64,000 bases of DNA from an uncultured Eubacteriales bacterium (GTDB lineage Bacteria; Bacillota; Clostridia; Oscillospirales; Acutalibacteraceae): NCBI GenBank assembly GCA_934456435.1, contig CAKSHH010000006.1, forward strand, positions 1 through 64,000. The letters run 5' to 3'. Each line of letters opens with the position of its first letter. The first letter of the stretch is position 1. Shown in pieces: positions 35,259-45,200 of the stretch. The position numbers and the translations under genes are program-made. The notes under the pieces are model-generated. The model was not told where the DNA came from, searched no databases, and worked only from the letters and a program-made list of their open reading frames with translations.

Positions 35259-36302
35259 TTAAAATACATTTATTTCAAAGACAGTTTTGGACCTGTACTC
35301 CTCGCCCGCCTTGAATGTACACTGCGGAAAATCCGGGTGGTTCGGCGTGTCGGGATAATACTGTGTCTCAAGGCAGAAGCCGGCGTGCTGAACAAGCGGA
35401 AGTCCGCCCTTGCCGATAACCGTGCCGTCAAGGAAGTTGCCCGTGTAAAGCTGAACACCCGGCAGGTCGGTATAAACCTTGAGCTGTCTGCCGCTGACCG
35501 GCTCATAAACGACTGCGTCCGCCTCGCCCTCAACGTGATCCAGGCAGAAATTGTGGTCATAGCCCTTGCACATTACAAGCTGAGCGTCCCTGTCGCCGAT
35601 TCTCTTGCCGATAGATGTCGGATTTGTGAAATCAAACGGCGTATTGAACACCGAGCGAAGCTGTCCCGTCGGTATGCTGTCCTCGTCGGTGGGCGTAAAC
35701 TTTTTCGCATTGAGCTTGAGAATGTGTCCGAGCACATCGCTCATCGCAGAACCGCTGAGGTTAAAATATGTGTGGTTGGTAAAGTTGATAACCGTGTCCT
35801 TGTCGCTGACCGCGCTGTACTCGATTTCAACCTTGTTGTCCTGTGTGAGGGTATATTTTACCTTTGCGTCCATTTTGCCCTCAAAGCCGCTTGCGCCGTC
35901 GGGACTTGTGTATGAAAGCTCAACGGCGTTGTCGCCCGCGATTTCAGCGTTCCAAACCGCATTCGAGAACTCGCCTGCGCTGTGCAAACAGGTTTTGCCC
36001 TTTTCGTTCTGAGTAAGCTGAACCTTTTTGCCGTTCATCTCGAACGCGCCGTTTGCGATTCTGTTGGCGTATCTTCCTACCACCTTGCCCTGATAATCCG
36101 TGAAATTCAGATGACCGTAAAGGCTGTCGAAGCCGACGGTTATATCGCTGAGTCTGCCGTATTTGTCGGGTGTGTAAAACGCCTGGAGCGTTGCGCCGAG
36201 GGTAATGACCTGAAGAATGATTCCGTTCTCATTCTTTATTGTGTAAAGTGTAACTTCTTTTCCATCCGGCATATTGCCGAAGAATGAACTGCTTACTGAC
36301 AT
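35259..36302 (-). CDS. galM: Aldose 1-epimerase (galactose mutarotase)
   Basis: A 347-residue enzyme of the GalM fold. Signatures include GRYANRIANGAF (about 75-86), the catalytic His region FTNHTYFNLSG (about 168-178) and the C-terminal CLETQYYPDTPNHPDFP carrying the catalytic Glu. It interconverts alpha and beta hexose anomers in the cytoplasm. No galK, galT or other Leloir gene lies in the window, so its substrate is not fixed by context. ATG 36302 has AAGGAGA 8 nt before it. Confidence 0.95.
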   Translation of the reverse strand: MSVSSSFFGNMPDGKEVTLYTIKNENGIILQVITLGATLQAFYTPDKYGRLSDITVGFDSLYGHLNFTDYQGKVVGRYANRIANGAFEMNGKKVQLTQNEKGKTCLHSAGEFSNAVWNAEIAGDNAVELSYTSPDGASGFEGKMDAKVKYTLTQDNKVEIEYSAVSDKDTVINFTNHTYFNLSGSAMSDVLGHILKLNAKKFTPTDEDSIPTGQLRSVFNTPFDFTNPTSIGKRIGDRDAQLVMCKGYDHNFCLDHVEGEADAVVYEPVSGRQLKVYTDLPGVQLYTGNFLDGTVIGKGGLPLVQHAGFCLETQYYPDTPNHPDFPQCTFKAGEEYRSKTVFEINVF

Positions 36303-36326
36303 AATAAAAATCTCCTTATCGGTTGG

Positions 36327-37493
36327 TTACATTGTGTCTGACGAAGAGAGGAAAACATGGAGCGGAAGCCATTGCTGAACATTGGCAGGCAGTACATCTC
36401 TGTCCGCTTCCATATTGGAGAAAAACGCCCTCGTCGCAGCGTGGTGGTCGAACACGAACTCCGCTTCTCCGTTAAACTTTTCAACGCTGACGTTGTTGTT
36501 CTCAACTTTTATGCGGAGCTTTTCGTCGCCCCTTACGCCGTTTATGAGGACGGTAACCTCGCCATCGCAAAGCTTGGCGTAGCTTGCCTTGGCTTTCAGA
36601 TAGGCTCTGATAACCTTTTCAAAATTATATACAAGTATCATTTCACAGCCGTCAACATTGAATCCGTCCGCCGTTTTTGTGAAAAACTCAAGCTTGTCCT
36701 TTTCAAACGGAGCAACTACAAAAGAAACGTAATATTCCTCCGTATTTTCAAGTGCCGCGGCAACCAGATTGGGATAATACTTTTTGTCCGTAACGTCACA
36801 CTCGCAGACGCAGGTCTTGTGGTAGTCAAGAACGAAGTATCCCACAAACTCGCCGTCCTTTTTGAGTATGTACGGGCGGTCTCTCCACGAACGGAGAATA
36901 TCATAATATTTTTCTGCTGTGCGGTTCGATCTGACAGGAAGCTTTGAATAAAGCCTGTCTATATTTTCAATACTTTCAATGTCATCGGGCTGAAGCTCCG
37001 AAGCCTCAAGACCGCAGGGCATCGCCTTTAAGGAATGTCTGTATGCGCTCCTGCTGAAATTGAAACGGTAAACCGTTCCCGATGACTCAAACCCGAAATA
37101 TCCGTAACGCTGACGCTGACCGCCGAGGTATGCAACATCAACTCCGTTTTTGCCCATATCCTCAACCGAAAGCTCCATAAGCTCGATCATATAGCCCATT
37201 GACCTGTACTTTTTGCCGACGGCAACATTGCCGATACAGCAAGCCTTGATCTGCTCGCCGCCGACTGTCATATCGTTATAGAAGCTGCCGATCGCAGAAC
37301 GAAACTCGCCGTGCTCGTCCTGAACGACAAAGTTATTGTAAGCCGGTCTGTACTCATCCTTGTAGCATTTCGGGAGGAGATTGAAGAAATCTCTCTCGTC
37401 GGGGTCGTCCGTGAAAAAAACTTCATCAAGGAAAGAAATCAGCTTTTTGTTGTCCTCGTCCTTTCCTCTTCCGTAATACAAATTATTTGCCAT
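36327..37493 (-). CDS. Eis-like GNAT acetyltransferase
   Basis: A 388-residue protein. N-terminal GNAT domain with CCIGNVAVGKKYRSMGYMIEL (about 88-107, the acetyl-CoA P-loop) and a conserved LGGQRQRYGYFGFE segment (about 123-136), a middle second GNAT-like domain, and a C-terminal SCP2-like domain (about 290-388). This three-part layout is that of Eis-type N-acetyltransferases. The substrate is unknown. AAGGAC lies before the ATG. It sits between galM and deoC in the same direction without overlap. Confidence 0.88.
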   Translation of the reverse strand: MANNLYYGRGKDEDNKKLISFLDEVFFTDDPDERDFFNLLPKCYKDEYRPAYNNFVVQDEHGEFRSAIGSFYNDMTVGGEQIKACCIGNVAVGKKYRSMGYMIELMELSVEDMGKNGVDVAYLGGQRQRYGYFGFESSGTVYRFNFSRSAYRHSLKAMPCGLEASELQPDDIESIENIDRLYSKLPVRSNRTAEKYYDILRSWRDRPYILKKDGEFVGYFVLDYHKTCVCECDVTDKKYYPNLVAAALENTEEYYVSFVVAPFEKDKLEFFTKTADGFNVDGCEMILVYNFEKVIRAYLKAKASYAKLCDGEVTVLINGVRGDEKLRIKVENNNVSVEKFNGEAEFVFDHHAATRAFFSNMEADRDVLPANVQQWLPLHVFLSSSDTM

Positions 37494-37517
37494 ATTTTTC
37501 GTCCTTTCGGATTGGTT

Positions 37518-38183
37518 TCAATATCCGTGCGCTTCTTCGTTTTTGACAAGCTTCACGATTCTGCTTGTTCCGAGCCTGTCCGCACCGAGCTTTATGAAAT
37601 CCTCCGCGTCTGCAAGTGAAGCTATACCGCCTGCGGCTTTTATCTTCGTATTTCCCGTAACGTGCTCAGCGAAGAGCTTTACATCCTCCCGCGTTGCGCC
37701 TGCCGTCGAAAAACCGGTTGAAGTCTTTATAAAATCCGCGTCGGACTGCGAAACGATTTCGCACATCTTTATCTTTTCATCGTCGGTGAGCATACAGGTT
37801 TCTATAATCACCTTGAGAAGCTTACCGCGGCACGCCGCCTTTACGGCATTTATCTCTTCAAGGACAAAGCTGTAATCCTTATCCTTGAGCGCGCCGATAT
37901 TTATTACCATATCTATTTCTTCCGCGCCGTTCTTCACCGCGTCCTCCGCCTCAAAGCATTTGGCGGCTGTCGTGGAGTATCCGTTCGGGAAGCCGATGAC
38001 CGTACACACGGGGATTTTTCCGTCAACATATTCCGCGGCTCGGCGAACATAGCTTGCAGGAATGCAGACCGACGCACAGCCGTATTTGATTCCGTCGTCG
38101 CAGATCTGCTTGATTTCGTCCCATGTTGCCTGCTGAGAAAGCAGGGTGTGATCCACTTTTGAAAGAATTTCTTTAATTTCCAT
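37518..38183 (-). CDS. deoC: Deoxyribose-phosphate aldolase
   Basis: A 221-residue class I aldolase. DHTLLSQQAT near the N-terminus, VCTVIGFPNGYS (about 81-92), the Asp in EIDMVINIGAL and the Schiff-base Lys in DFIKTSTGFSTAGAT (about residue 151), all standard. It cleaves 2-deoxyribose 5-phosphate to glyceraldehyde 3-phosphate and acetaldehyde during deoxynucleoside salvage. No other deo gene is near. It starts 11 nt after the phosphoesterase gene, so the two are probably co-transcribed. Confidence 0.96.
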   Translation of the reverse strand: MEIKEILSKVDHTLLSQQATWDEIKQICDDGIKYGCASVCIPASYVRRAAEYVDGKIPVCTVIGFPNGYSTTAAKCFEAEDAVKNGAEEIDMVINIGALKDKDYSFVLEEINAVKAACRGKLLKVIIETCMLTDDEKIKMCEIVSQSDADFIKTSTGFSTAGATREDVKLFAEHVTGNTKIKAAGGIASLADAEDFIKLGADRLGTSRIVKLVKNEEAHGY

Positions 38184-38194
38184 ACTGAGCTCCT

Positions 38195-38887
38195 TTATCT
38201 GACGACCTCACCGGTCTGAACATTGACAAGATTCTGAAAAAGCGCAATCTGTGAAGCGGACACAAACTTGTCCTCATGCAGACTGCCGAAGAACCAGCGC
38301 TTGTAGTCGCAGTTTTCGCTCAGCTCCTGAAGGTAGGCATTGAGACCCGACACCGTCAGCGGCTCGTTGTCCTTGAGCTTGAGGAAATTCTTTATTTTCT
38401 GAGCCGGTTCATGCGTGATTATATAATCCACGCTGTACTTGCGCTTTTCGAGATTTTCCGCGCCCTCGCGCATTTCATCCTGCGTCGGGATTTCCGCCCT
38501 TGACCAGGTGTCGTGATCCATACGCATATCAATATCGGGGCTTTCGCCGCCGCCCATCGTGAAATAGCTTTCGCCCTCGATTTCAAATACCTGTCCCCTC
38601 ATCAGGTGATAGATATTGTCGCGGATCTTGTGCGCTTTACCGCCGGCAAAATTGATTACGGGATACCTTGAAATCAAATCAAAGTTTTCGTGCGTTCCGT
38701 CAACAAAAAGAATGTTATATTTCTTTTTACCGAGTTTGTCGAGAATCTTTTTTTCTTTTGAATCTCCGCGCCATATAAAGCCGAAATCGCCGCAGACGAC
38801 AAGCGTGTCGCCCTCTTTCAGATTTTTAAACTTCTTCTGAGAAAAGAGAGCATAATCGCCGTGCATATCTCCAGTTGCGTAAACCAT
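38195..38887 (-). CDS. Calcineurin-like metallophosphoesterase
   Basis: A 230-residue protein with the dimetal motifs in order: ATGDMHGD (3-10), VVCGDFGFIWRGD (about 33), VDGTHENFD (GNHE variant, about 62) and THEPAQ (about 155). The substrate (protein phosphate, nucleotide or other) cannot be told. ATG 38887 is chosen because GGAGAG lies 10 nt upstream; a TTG 18 nt earlier is in frame but overlaps that site. Divergent from the D,D-carboxypeptidase. Confidence 0.88.
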   Translation of the reverse strand: MVYATGDMHGDYALFSQKKFKNLKEGDTLVVCGDFGFIWRGDSKEKKILDKLGKKKYNILFVDGTHENFDLISRYPVINFAGGKAHKIRDNIYHLMRGQVFEIEGESYFTMGGGESPDIDMRMDHDTWSRAEIPTQDEMREGAENLEKRKYSVDYIITHEPAQKIKNFLKLKDNEPLTVSGLNAYLQELSENCDYKRWFFGSLHEDKFVSASQIALFQNLVNVQTGEVVR

Positions 38888-39022
38888 TATAAGATCACTC
38901 TCCAAAATGTGATAAATTTTTTAAAAATCGTATTTATTTTTATAACCTAATCTGTTATAATATTTTCAAGTAACAAATGTTTACTTATCATATATAATAC
39001 TACAAGTTTGGGTGTCTTGTCT

Positions 39023-40387
39023 ATGAAAAAATTTATTATTTTTATATGTTGCATCGCCTTGATTATCACTTCATCGGTTTTGCCCGCCTTTGCTGCGGAT
39101 TATACCGCCGATGTAGAGCTCAATTCCAAAATCGACCTGCTCATCAATTTGGACAGCAACACCGTTATTATTGATAAAAACGGGGATCAACAGGCAGATC
39201 CCTCCTCGCTCACAAAAATTATGACTGCTCTCGTCGTTCTCCAGAACGAAAAGGATCTCAGCCGCAAGGTTACCGTTTCGGGCTCGTCGCTTGAGAGTCT
39301 ATACGGTACGGGCTGTATTATGTCCGGTCTCCAGGACGGCGAAATGATCAGCGTACACGACCTGCTTTGCTGTCTCCTCATTCCGAGCGGCAACGACGCG
39401 GCGCTCGTGCTGGCAAACGAATACGGTAAGGGCATTGACAATTTTGTTGCCAAAATGAATGACGCCGCCAAGAAGCTCGGCTGTACCAAGACCCGATTCA
39501 CCAACCCTCACGGACTTGACGACACAAATCAAAAATCAACTGCCAAGGATATTGCAAAGATTACTCTCGCAGCAATGAAATATCCCGTGTTTGAAACCAT
39601 CGTCAAGAGCCTGACCTACGACCTGCCGCAGACAAACAAAAATGAAGCAAGAACAATTGTAAACACAAACTATATGCTCAACTACGGCTTTCCCGATTAC
39701 TACTACGAGGATTGCCGCGGAATCAAAACCGGTTCAAGCAACGCCGAGGGTGAAAGCATAGTTTCCACCGCGGCAAGAGACGGATACAGCTATCTTGCCA
39801 TCGCTATGGGCGGACCCTACAAGGACACGGACGGCGACAGCGACACGGAAAATCAAGCAATTATTGATGCCATTAAAATGTTTGAGTGGGCGTTTGACAA
39901 CCTCAGCTACGAAATTGTCACAAAGGAATCTCAATTCGTCACAACGGTGCCCGTTAATTACTGCTGGGAGATGGACAATGTGCGGCTTGTTGCAAAGTCC
40001 GAGGTTCTCGCGCTCGTCCCTGACGGCAACGGTTCCGAAAGCGTCAGCTTCATTCCGGAAGATTTGCCCGACGCACTCGATGCCCCGTTCAAAAAGGGAG
40101 ACACCGTGTGCAAGGCAAAGATTATGTTTGCCGATCAGCAGATCGGCACGGTTGAGCTCGTCGTTGCCGAAAGCGCAAAAATGAGTATGCTACTGTATCT
40201 TAAATCGGCGGTCAAACGAATCACGGCAAGCACGGTTTTCAAGGTGCTTATCGTTTTGATAGTTCTCTTCGCCGCCGCATACATCATAATGTATGTCAGG
40301 GCAAACCGCAGACGCAAGAAAAACCGCGAACTCAAAATGTTCAAGTACAGCGATTTGCAGAACGAGCAAAAGAATAAGAAGAAGTAA
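39023..40387 (+). CDS. D-alanyl-D-alanine carboxypeptidase (DacF-like, PBP5 class)
   Basis: A 454-residue protein: signal peptide (cleavage near FAA, about residue 25), S11 peptidase domain with the catalytic triad of motifs SLTK (Ser62, Lys65), SGN (122-124) and KTG (235-237), a beta-rich C-terminal domain, a membrane helix (about 405-428) and a very basic tail. It trims the terminal D-Ala from pentapeptides outside the membrane. ATG 39023 starts the signal peptide; the in-frame TTG at 39008 adds non-signal residues. The ribosome site is weak. A SigA-like TATAAT lies at 38993. Sporulation (dacF) or vegetative (dacA) role is not decided. Confidence 0.92.
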   Translation: MKKFIIFICCIALIITSSVLPAFAADYTADVELNSKIDLLINLDSNTVIIDKNGDQQADPSSLTKIMTALVVLQNEKDLSRKVTVSGSSLESLYGTGCIMSGLQDGEMISVHDLLCCLLIPSGNDAALVLANEYGKGIDNFVAKMNDAAKKLGCTKTRFTNPHGLDDTNQKSTAKDIAKITLAAMKYPVFETIVKSLTYDLPQTNKNEARTIVNTNYMLNYGFPDYYYEDCRGIKTGSSNAEGESIVSTAARDGYSYLAIAMGGPYKDTDGDSDTENQAIIDAIKMFEWAFDNLSYEIVTKESQFVTTVPVNYCWEMDNVRLVAKSEVLALVPDGNGSESVSFIPEDLPDALDAPFKKGDTVCKAKIMFADQQIGTVELVVAESAKMSMLLYLKSAVKRITASTVFKVLIVLIVLFAAAYIIMYVRANRRRKKNRELKMFKYSDLQNEQKNKKK

Positions 40388-40395
40388 AAATAAAG

Positions 40396-40431
40396 CAGAA
40401 TCGGCAAGAATACTGTCGATTCTGTTTTTTT
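40396..40431 (+). terminator. Terminator of the D,D-carboxypeptidase gene
   Basis: CAGAATCG (40396-40403) pairs with CGATTCTG (40417-40424), extended by GCA/TGT, followed by eight T. Confidence 0.85.
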
Positions 40432-40506
40432 ACGTTATAATCGTATCCGATATAGACAATTAAAAAAATATTTTTCAAAAAATGTTATCAGATTTCACGA
40501 AAAATA

Positions 40507-40535
40507 TTGACAACTATATCTCGTGGTATTATAAT
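40507..40535 (+). promoter_or_regulatory. Consensus SigA promoter before the 76-residue gene
   Basis: TTGACA (40507-40512), exactly 17 nt, TATAAT (40530-40535): both hexamers are perfect. It is the strongest-looking promoter in the window and drives only one small gene. Confidence 0.85.
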
Positions 40536-40574
40536 ACTTTCGTTCGATAATTTCACAGTTCAAGGTGTTATATT

Positions 40575-40805
40575 ATGGATATAGAATATTTGAGGGTTGA
40601 AAGAATAGCTGAAGTTGAAAATCGTTCACAAATAGCAACATACGGCATTGTTGCGGTCAGCAAAACAACAAAAGAGAAGCTTGCGGAATTTCCCGACGTG
40701 TCTCTGAATGAAGAATTTGTTATGAACCTCACGGAGCTCCTTAACTCCTGCGAGGTTGAGTTATGCCACTTCTTTGATGTTATCATTGACGAATTAAACA
40801 GATAA
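40575..40805 (+). CDS. Small soluble protein of unknown function
   Basis: A 76-residue acidic protein starting MDIEYLRVERIAEVENRS, followed by a YGIVAVSKTTKEKLAEFPDV segment and an amphipathic C-terminal helix pair with two Cys (residues about 59 and 64). No membrane segment or known motif. It resembles short clostridial DUF6514-type proteins, but I hold that assignment weakly. A perfect SigA promoter precedes it, with AAGGTG before the ATG, and a terminator follows, so it forms a highly expressed single-gene unit. Confidence 0.82.
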   Translation: MDIEYLRVERIAEVENRSQIATYGIVAVSKTTKEKLAEFPDVSLNEEFVMNLTELLNSCEVELCHFFDVIIDELNR

Positions 40806-40879
40806 AAACAGCCGCCTTTCACCTGACGGTATAACCGACCCTTCGGCAGCCGAAGTACGAACAAAATTTATATTAAACC

Positions 40880-40920
40880 AAAGGACGCAAATCTGTCGCA
40901 TACAGATTCACGTCCTTTTT
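40880..40920. terminator. Bidirectional terminator after the 76-residue gene
   Basis: AAAGGACG (40880-40887) pairs with CGTCCTTT (40911-40918), with an inner AATCTG/CAGATT stem and T/A runs on both sides. Confidence 0.8.
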
Positions 40921-40925
40921 ATTAT

Positions 40926-41693
40926 TTATTTCGTCACAAGCTCTTTGTTTTCCGCTTCGGCGGAGATATCCGCGTTCACATCATACTTTTTGCCGTGATG
41001 ATACGGGAAAATTTTAAGGAATATCCATGCAGCTACCGCACCGATGGAATTGAGAATTATATCGCCCATTGTGTCCATAAGCGGCCATCTTCCGATATTC
41101 TTCGGGTCAAAGAGGGTTGCTTCTTTAGGTGTGCCCTTTGCCAGTTCATAGCACCAGTGCTGAGCGTCACCGATCGTTCCCTTTGCAGGATTTGTCATTA
41201 CCTGATCCATGGTAAACTCAACAAGCTCCCAGCAGGTCGAAACAAAGAACGAGAAGCACAGCGCACAGAGAAGCGCAACGGGAATTGAAACCGGCTTTTT
41301 GTCACGTTTCTGCATTGCGACGACCACTTCATAGCCGAGCAGAACGCAGAGCCCGCCGCTGAGCAGGTGCATTCCCGAATCCCAGAACCTTGAATCATAG
41401 TAAAAATTGAGAAATTTTCCGCAGAAGGATGCGGCAAAAATCATCACGATTGAAAAGTCCTGTATCAAAGAGGGAAAATACCGAACAAAGCATTTTTCGG
41501 GGAAAAGCATAAAAATTTCCCACGCAAACATCGCAATGAAGTTGGCTCCGACCTGAAGCGGATCGGAAATATCAAACGGTTTTCTGAAAAAGCCTGCGAT
41601 AAACGCATAGATCATCAGCGCCCTGAATATCCACCAAAAGACAAGCTCCCAAGTTTTGCACGACGACCTGATACGGTTCAAATATTCTTTCAT
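40926..41693 (-). CDS. Polytopic membrane protein (DUF2238/YjdF-like)
   Basis: A 255-residue protein with about six membrane helices and a short charged C-terminus. Motifs FWDSGMHLLSGG (about 123-134), TCWELVEFTMDQ (about 172) and MDTMGDIILNSIGA (about 216) match the spaced D-x-x-x-H, WE-x-x-E and DTxxD pattern of DUF2238/YjdF membrane proteins. Function unknown. It stands alone between convergent and tandem neighbours, with AAGGTGG before ATG 41693. Confidence 0.78.
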   Translation of the reverse strand: MKEYLNRIRSSCKTWELVFWWIFRALMIYAFIAGFFRKPFDISDPLQVGANFIAMFAWEIFMLFPEKCFVRYFPSLIQDFSIVMIFAASFCGKFLNFYYDSRFWDSGMHLLSGGLCVLLGYEVVVAMQKRDKKPVSIPVALLCALCFSFFVSTCWELVEFTMDQVMTNPAKGTIGDAQHWCYELAKGTPKEATLFDPKNIGRWPLMDTMGDIILNSIGAVAAWIFLKIFPYHHGKKYDVNADISAEAENKELVTK

Positions 41694-41769
41694 TATGTAT
41701 CCACCTTTTTAGTATTCGTGATTAGCGTGTCTATAAATAATATGACAATTCGCCGGTTTTGTCAATATT

Positions 41770-42192
41770 TTATTCGTCGTCCTCGTAGTCTTCTTTGGAA
41801 TAGTCAAAGTTTTTGTCAATTTCCACTCTGCCGAATTTTTTGCGTTTTGAAAATTCAGCTCCGCCGCTTCGCTTGTAGAGCGTGTTGTTAAAGCAAGAGC
41901 CGTGAGTTCCGTTATGGTGGCAAACATAGCCTTTCTGCTGAACATACATAAGCAAAGCGTCATATCCGCAGTCGGCTTCAATCGACATGAGCCGCTGTGA
42001 ATTACCGTTTTCCTCGCCGAATTTCGACACGGAATCGGTCTCAAAGGAATAGTAATACGCCCGATGCGTTTTGAGCGTATAGGCAAAAGCCTCCTTGTTC
42101 ATATAGCCGAGCATAAGTACCCTGCCCGTTCCGTATTCAACCGTGATAACGGGCATTATTTTTTTCGTTTCCCAGAGCTTGTATAAATCCAT
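41770..42192 (-). CDS. HisI-like protein (phosphoribosyl-AMP cyclohydrolase homologue) with altered metal site
   Basis: A 140-residue protein with the HisI fold order: VITVEYGTGRVLMLGYMNKE (about 15-34), an EENGNSQRL segment, ADCGYDALLMYVQQKG (73-88) and the Cys-His region VCHHNGTHGSCF. In canonical HisI the second segment is KGETSGN and the metal motif is D-C-D-x-D; here the middle Asp is Gly76, and the loop differs. The Cys residues remain. No his gene is nearby; it follows polC by 23 nt. It may be a diverged HisI or a paralogue with another substrate. Confidence 0.8.
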   Translation of the reverse strand: MDLYKLWETKKIMPVITVEYGTGRVLMLGYMNKEAFAYTLKTHRAYYYSFETDSVSKFGEENGNSQRLMSIEADCGYDALLMYVQQKGYVCHHNGTHGSCFNNTLYKRSGGAEFSKRKKFGRVEIDKNFDYSKEDYEDDE

Positions 42193-42215
42193 TTATTTGT
42201 TCTCCTTCCATCTAT

Positions 42216-45200
42216 TCAAAATCCGAAAAAGCTCATCTGCGTGCTCTGCGGCAGTCCCTCAAGGGCTCCGCAGGCATCGAGCGTTTCCATAACCGACTTA
42301 CTGATTCCGGCGCGCTGCTGGAGGTCGTCACGGGACATATATTCTCCCTCGCCGTCATCCCTTGCTTTCATCAGCGCAACGGCTGCCGATTCTCCGGTTC
42401 CTGCCATTGACATAAACGGCAGTCTGATTTTGCCGTCCTCAAGCTTGTATATCGTTGCGTGCGACTTGTAAAGGTCAATCGGTAAAAATTCAACTCCGCG
42501 CGCCATCATCTCATTGACGACCTGCATCGCGACGTACATATTTTCTTCCTTGGCCGTGGCATCGTGACCCTTGGCAACAATCGAGTTCATGAGCTGTTTA
42601 ACGGCTCCCCTGCCCTCAAGAATCGCGACCGTGTCAAGATCCTCACCGCGCACCGTCATATACGTTGCATAGTATTCCGTCGGCTTGTATATCTTGTACC
42701 ACGCAAGACGCATTGCCGCGCTGACGTAAGCCGCCGCGTGAGCCTTCGGGAACATATACTTGATCTTCATACACGAATCAATGTACCAGTCGGGAACATC
42801 GTGCGCCTTCATCGCCTTTATGTGCGCCTCGGTCAGGAGCTTTGTCGCGTTGCCCTTACGGACGATCTCCATGATTTTGAACGCCATATCGGGCTCAAGA
42901 CCCTTGTGCATCAGATAGACCATTATATTGTCACGAGTACCGATAACATCGGAAATTGTACAGGTTCCGTTTTTGATAAGCTCCTGTGCGTTGCCGAGCC
43001 AAACATCGGTTCCGTGGGACAGACCCGAAATCTGGAGCATATCGGAAAAGTTTTTCGGCTTTGCTTCGAGCAGCATACCGCGTACAAACGGCGTGCCGAG
43101 TTCTGGAAGCGAAAGCGTACCCGTTTCGCAGTCTATTTCCTCCGCTGTAACGCCGAGCGGCTCCGGAGAGGTCAAAAGCTCATAGAGCTTCGGGTCACAT
43201 ATATCAACGTCGAATACATTGATGCCTGTCGAATCCTCCAAATGCTTATAAAGCGTCGGAACATCGTGTCCGAGGTTATCAAGCTTGAGTATCGTATCGT
43301 GCAGCGAGTGGAAATCGAAGTGAGTCGTTCTCAGTCCGCCGCTGACGTCGTCCGCCGGGTGCTGAATCGGGGTGAAGTCCTCGGCATCGTTGCTCGCCGG
43401 GACAACGACCATTCCTCCGGGGTGCTGACCGGTTGTCCTCTTGACTCCCGTGCAGCCCTTTGTGAGTCTGTCCTCCTCCGCGCGGTTGACGGTTATGCCC
43501 TTGACCTCAAGCCATTTTTTAACGAATCCGTAGGCTGTCTTGTCGGCGATAGTGCCGATGGTTCCTGCCTTGAACGTGTGGTCGATTCCGAAAAGCTCCT
43601 CGGTGTATCTGTGAGCATAGAACTGATATTCACCACTGAAGTTAAGGTCGATATCGGGCTGTTTGTCTCCCTTGAATCCAAGGAATGTCTCAAACGGAAT
43701 GTCGTGACCGTCGCGGTGCATCGGTATTCCGCAGTTCGGGCAGTTTTTAGGCGGCAGGTCATATCCCGAACCGACCTTGCCGTCCGTGAAAAATTCGCTG
43801 TGCTTACATTCGCGGCAAACATAGTGCGGCGGAAGCGGATTTACCTCCGAAATACCTGCCGCGTGTGCAACGAATGACGAGCCGACAGATCCTCGCGAGC
43901 CGACATAATAGCCGTGCTCCTCAGAGTTCTGAACAAGCTTCTGAGCGATCATATAAAGAACGCCGAATCCGTTTGAAATAATTGATTTCAGCTCTTTCTC
44001 AAGCCTTTTTGCAACCAGTTCAGGCACAGGATCACCGTAGTCACGTTTGGTGCGCTCCCAGCAGATTCTTGTCAGATCCTCGTCCGCGCCCTCCAAACTC
44101 GGAGGGAAGGTTCCGCGCGGGAACGGTGTCATTCCGCTCTCGCACATATCGGCAATCTTGTTTGGGTTGGTTATGACGACCTCTTTCGCTGTCTCTTCAC
44201 CGAGGTAAGCAAACTCCGCCAGCATCTCCTCGGTCGTTCTGAAATACAGCGGTGCCTGTTTTGACGCGTCGGAGAAGCCCATTGAGGTCATAAGTATCTC
44301 GCGGAACACCGCATTGCCCGGATCAATGAAGTGAACGTCGCAGGTTGCAACGACCATCTTGCCGAGCTTGTCTGCGATATGTATTATCTTTCTGTCAACA
44401 TTTTCAAGATCCTCAACCGTTTTGAAACGCTCATATCTTTCGTCCTCGCTTCTGAGCATGAAAGCGTTGTTTCCGTTGGGCTGAATTTCCAGATAATCGT
44501 AGAATGACGCTATTCTCAAAACGTCCTCGTCGCTCTTTTCATCGACGAGCGCACGGTAAAGCTCTCCGGCTTCGCAGGCGCTTCCGATTATCAGTCCCTC
44601 ACGCAGCTGCATCAGCCGGTGACGCGGTATTCGCGGTCTGCGTTTAAAGAATTTCAGGTTGGAATCGGTTATAAGCTTATACAGGTTTTTCAATCCCTGT
44701 GTATTTTTTGCGATTATAATTATATGGTACGTCTTTTCGGCGCGCACCTTTTCAATATATTCTTTCGGGATTTCATCGTCAGCACCGAATCCGTACTCAT
44801 CGTAGAACTCATCGTCGTCAACGAGGTAACCCTCCATGCCGTAAATAATCTTTATGCCTGCCTTAGCCGCCGTGTTGCACGCCTCAGGGAAAGCCTGAAC
44901 GACGCCGTGGTCGGTTATCGCAATCGCCTTGTGACCCCAGGCTATCGCGCGGCTGACAAGCTCCTTTGCGCTCGTCATACCGTCCATCGCGGACATATTG
45001 GTATGCAGATGAAGCTCAACGCGCTTTTCGGGAGCGTTATCCTGCTTCTCGATTTTTTCAATCTCCGTAACAGCCCTTGCATTTATGAGGTAGGTATGCA
45101 TATAGGTGTCCATATTTATCGCGCCGCGCACAAGCACGGTCTTGCCGTCCTTGAGGTTTGCGACCAAATCCTCACACTTTTTCTTTTCTCCGAAAACCTT

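Noticed and set aside
42564..43877. 437-codon open frame antisense to polC
   Set aside because: It is the reverse-complement shadow of a high-GC-third-position gene, has no ribosome site and no recognisable domain. polC motifs run through the whole stretch.
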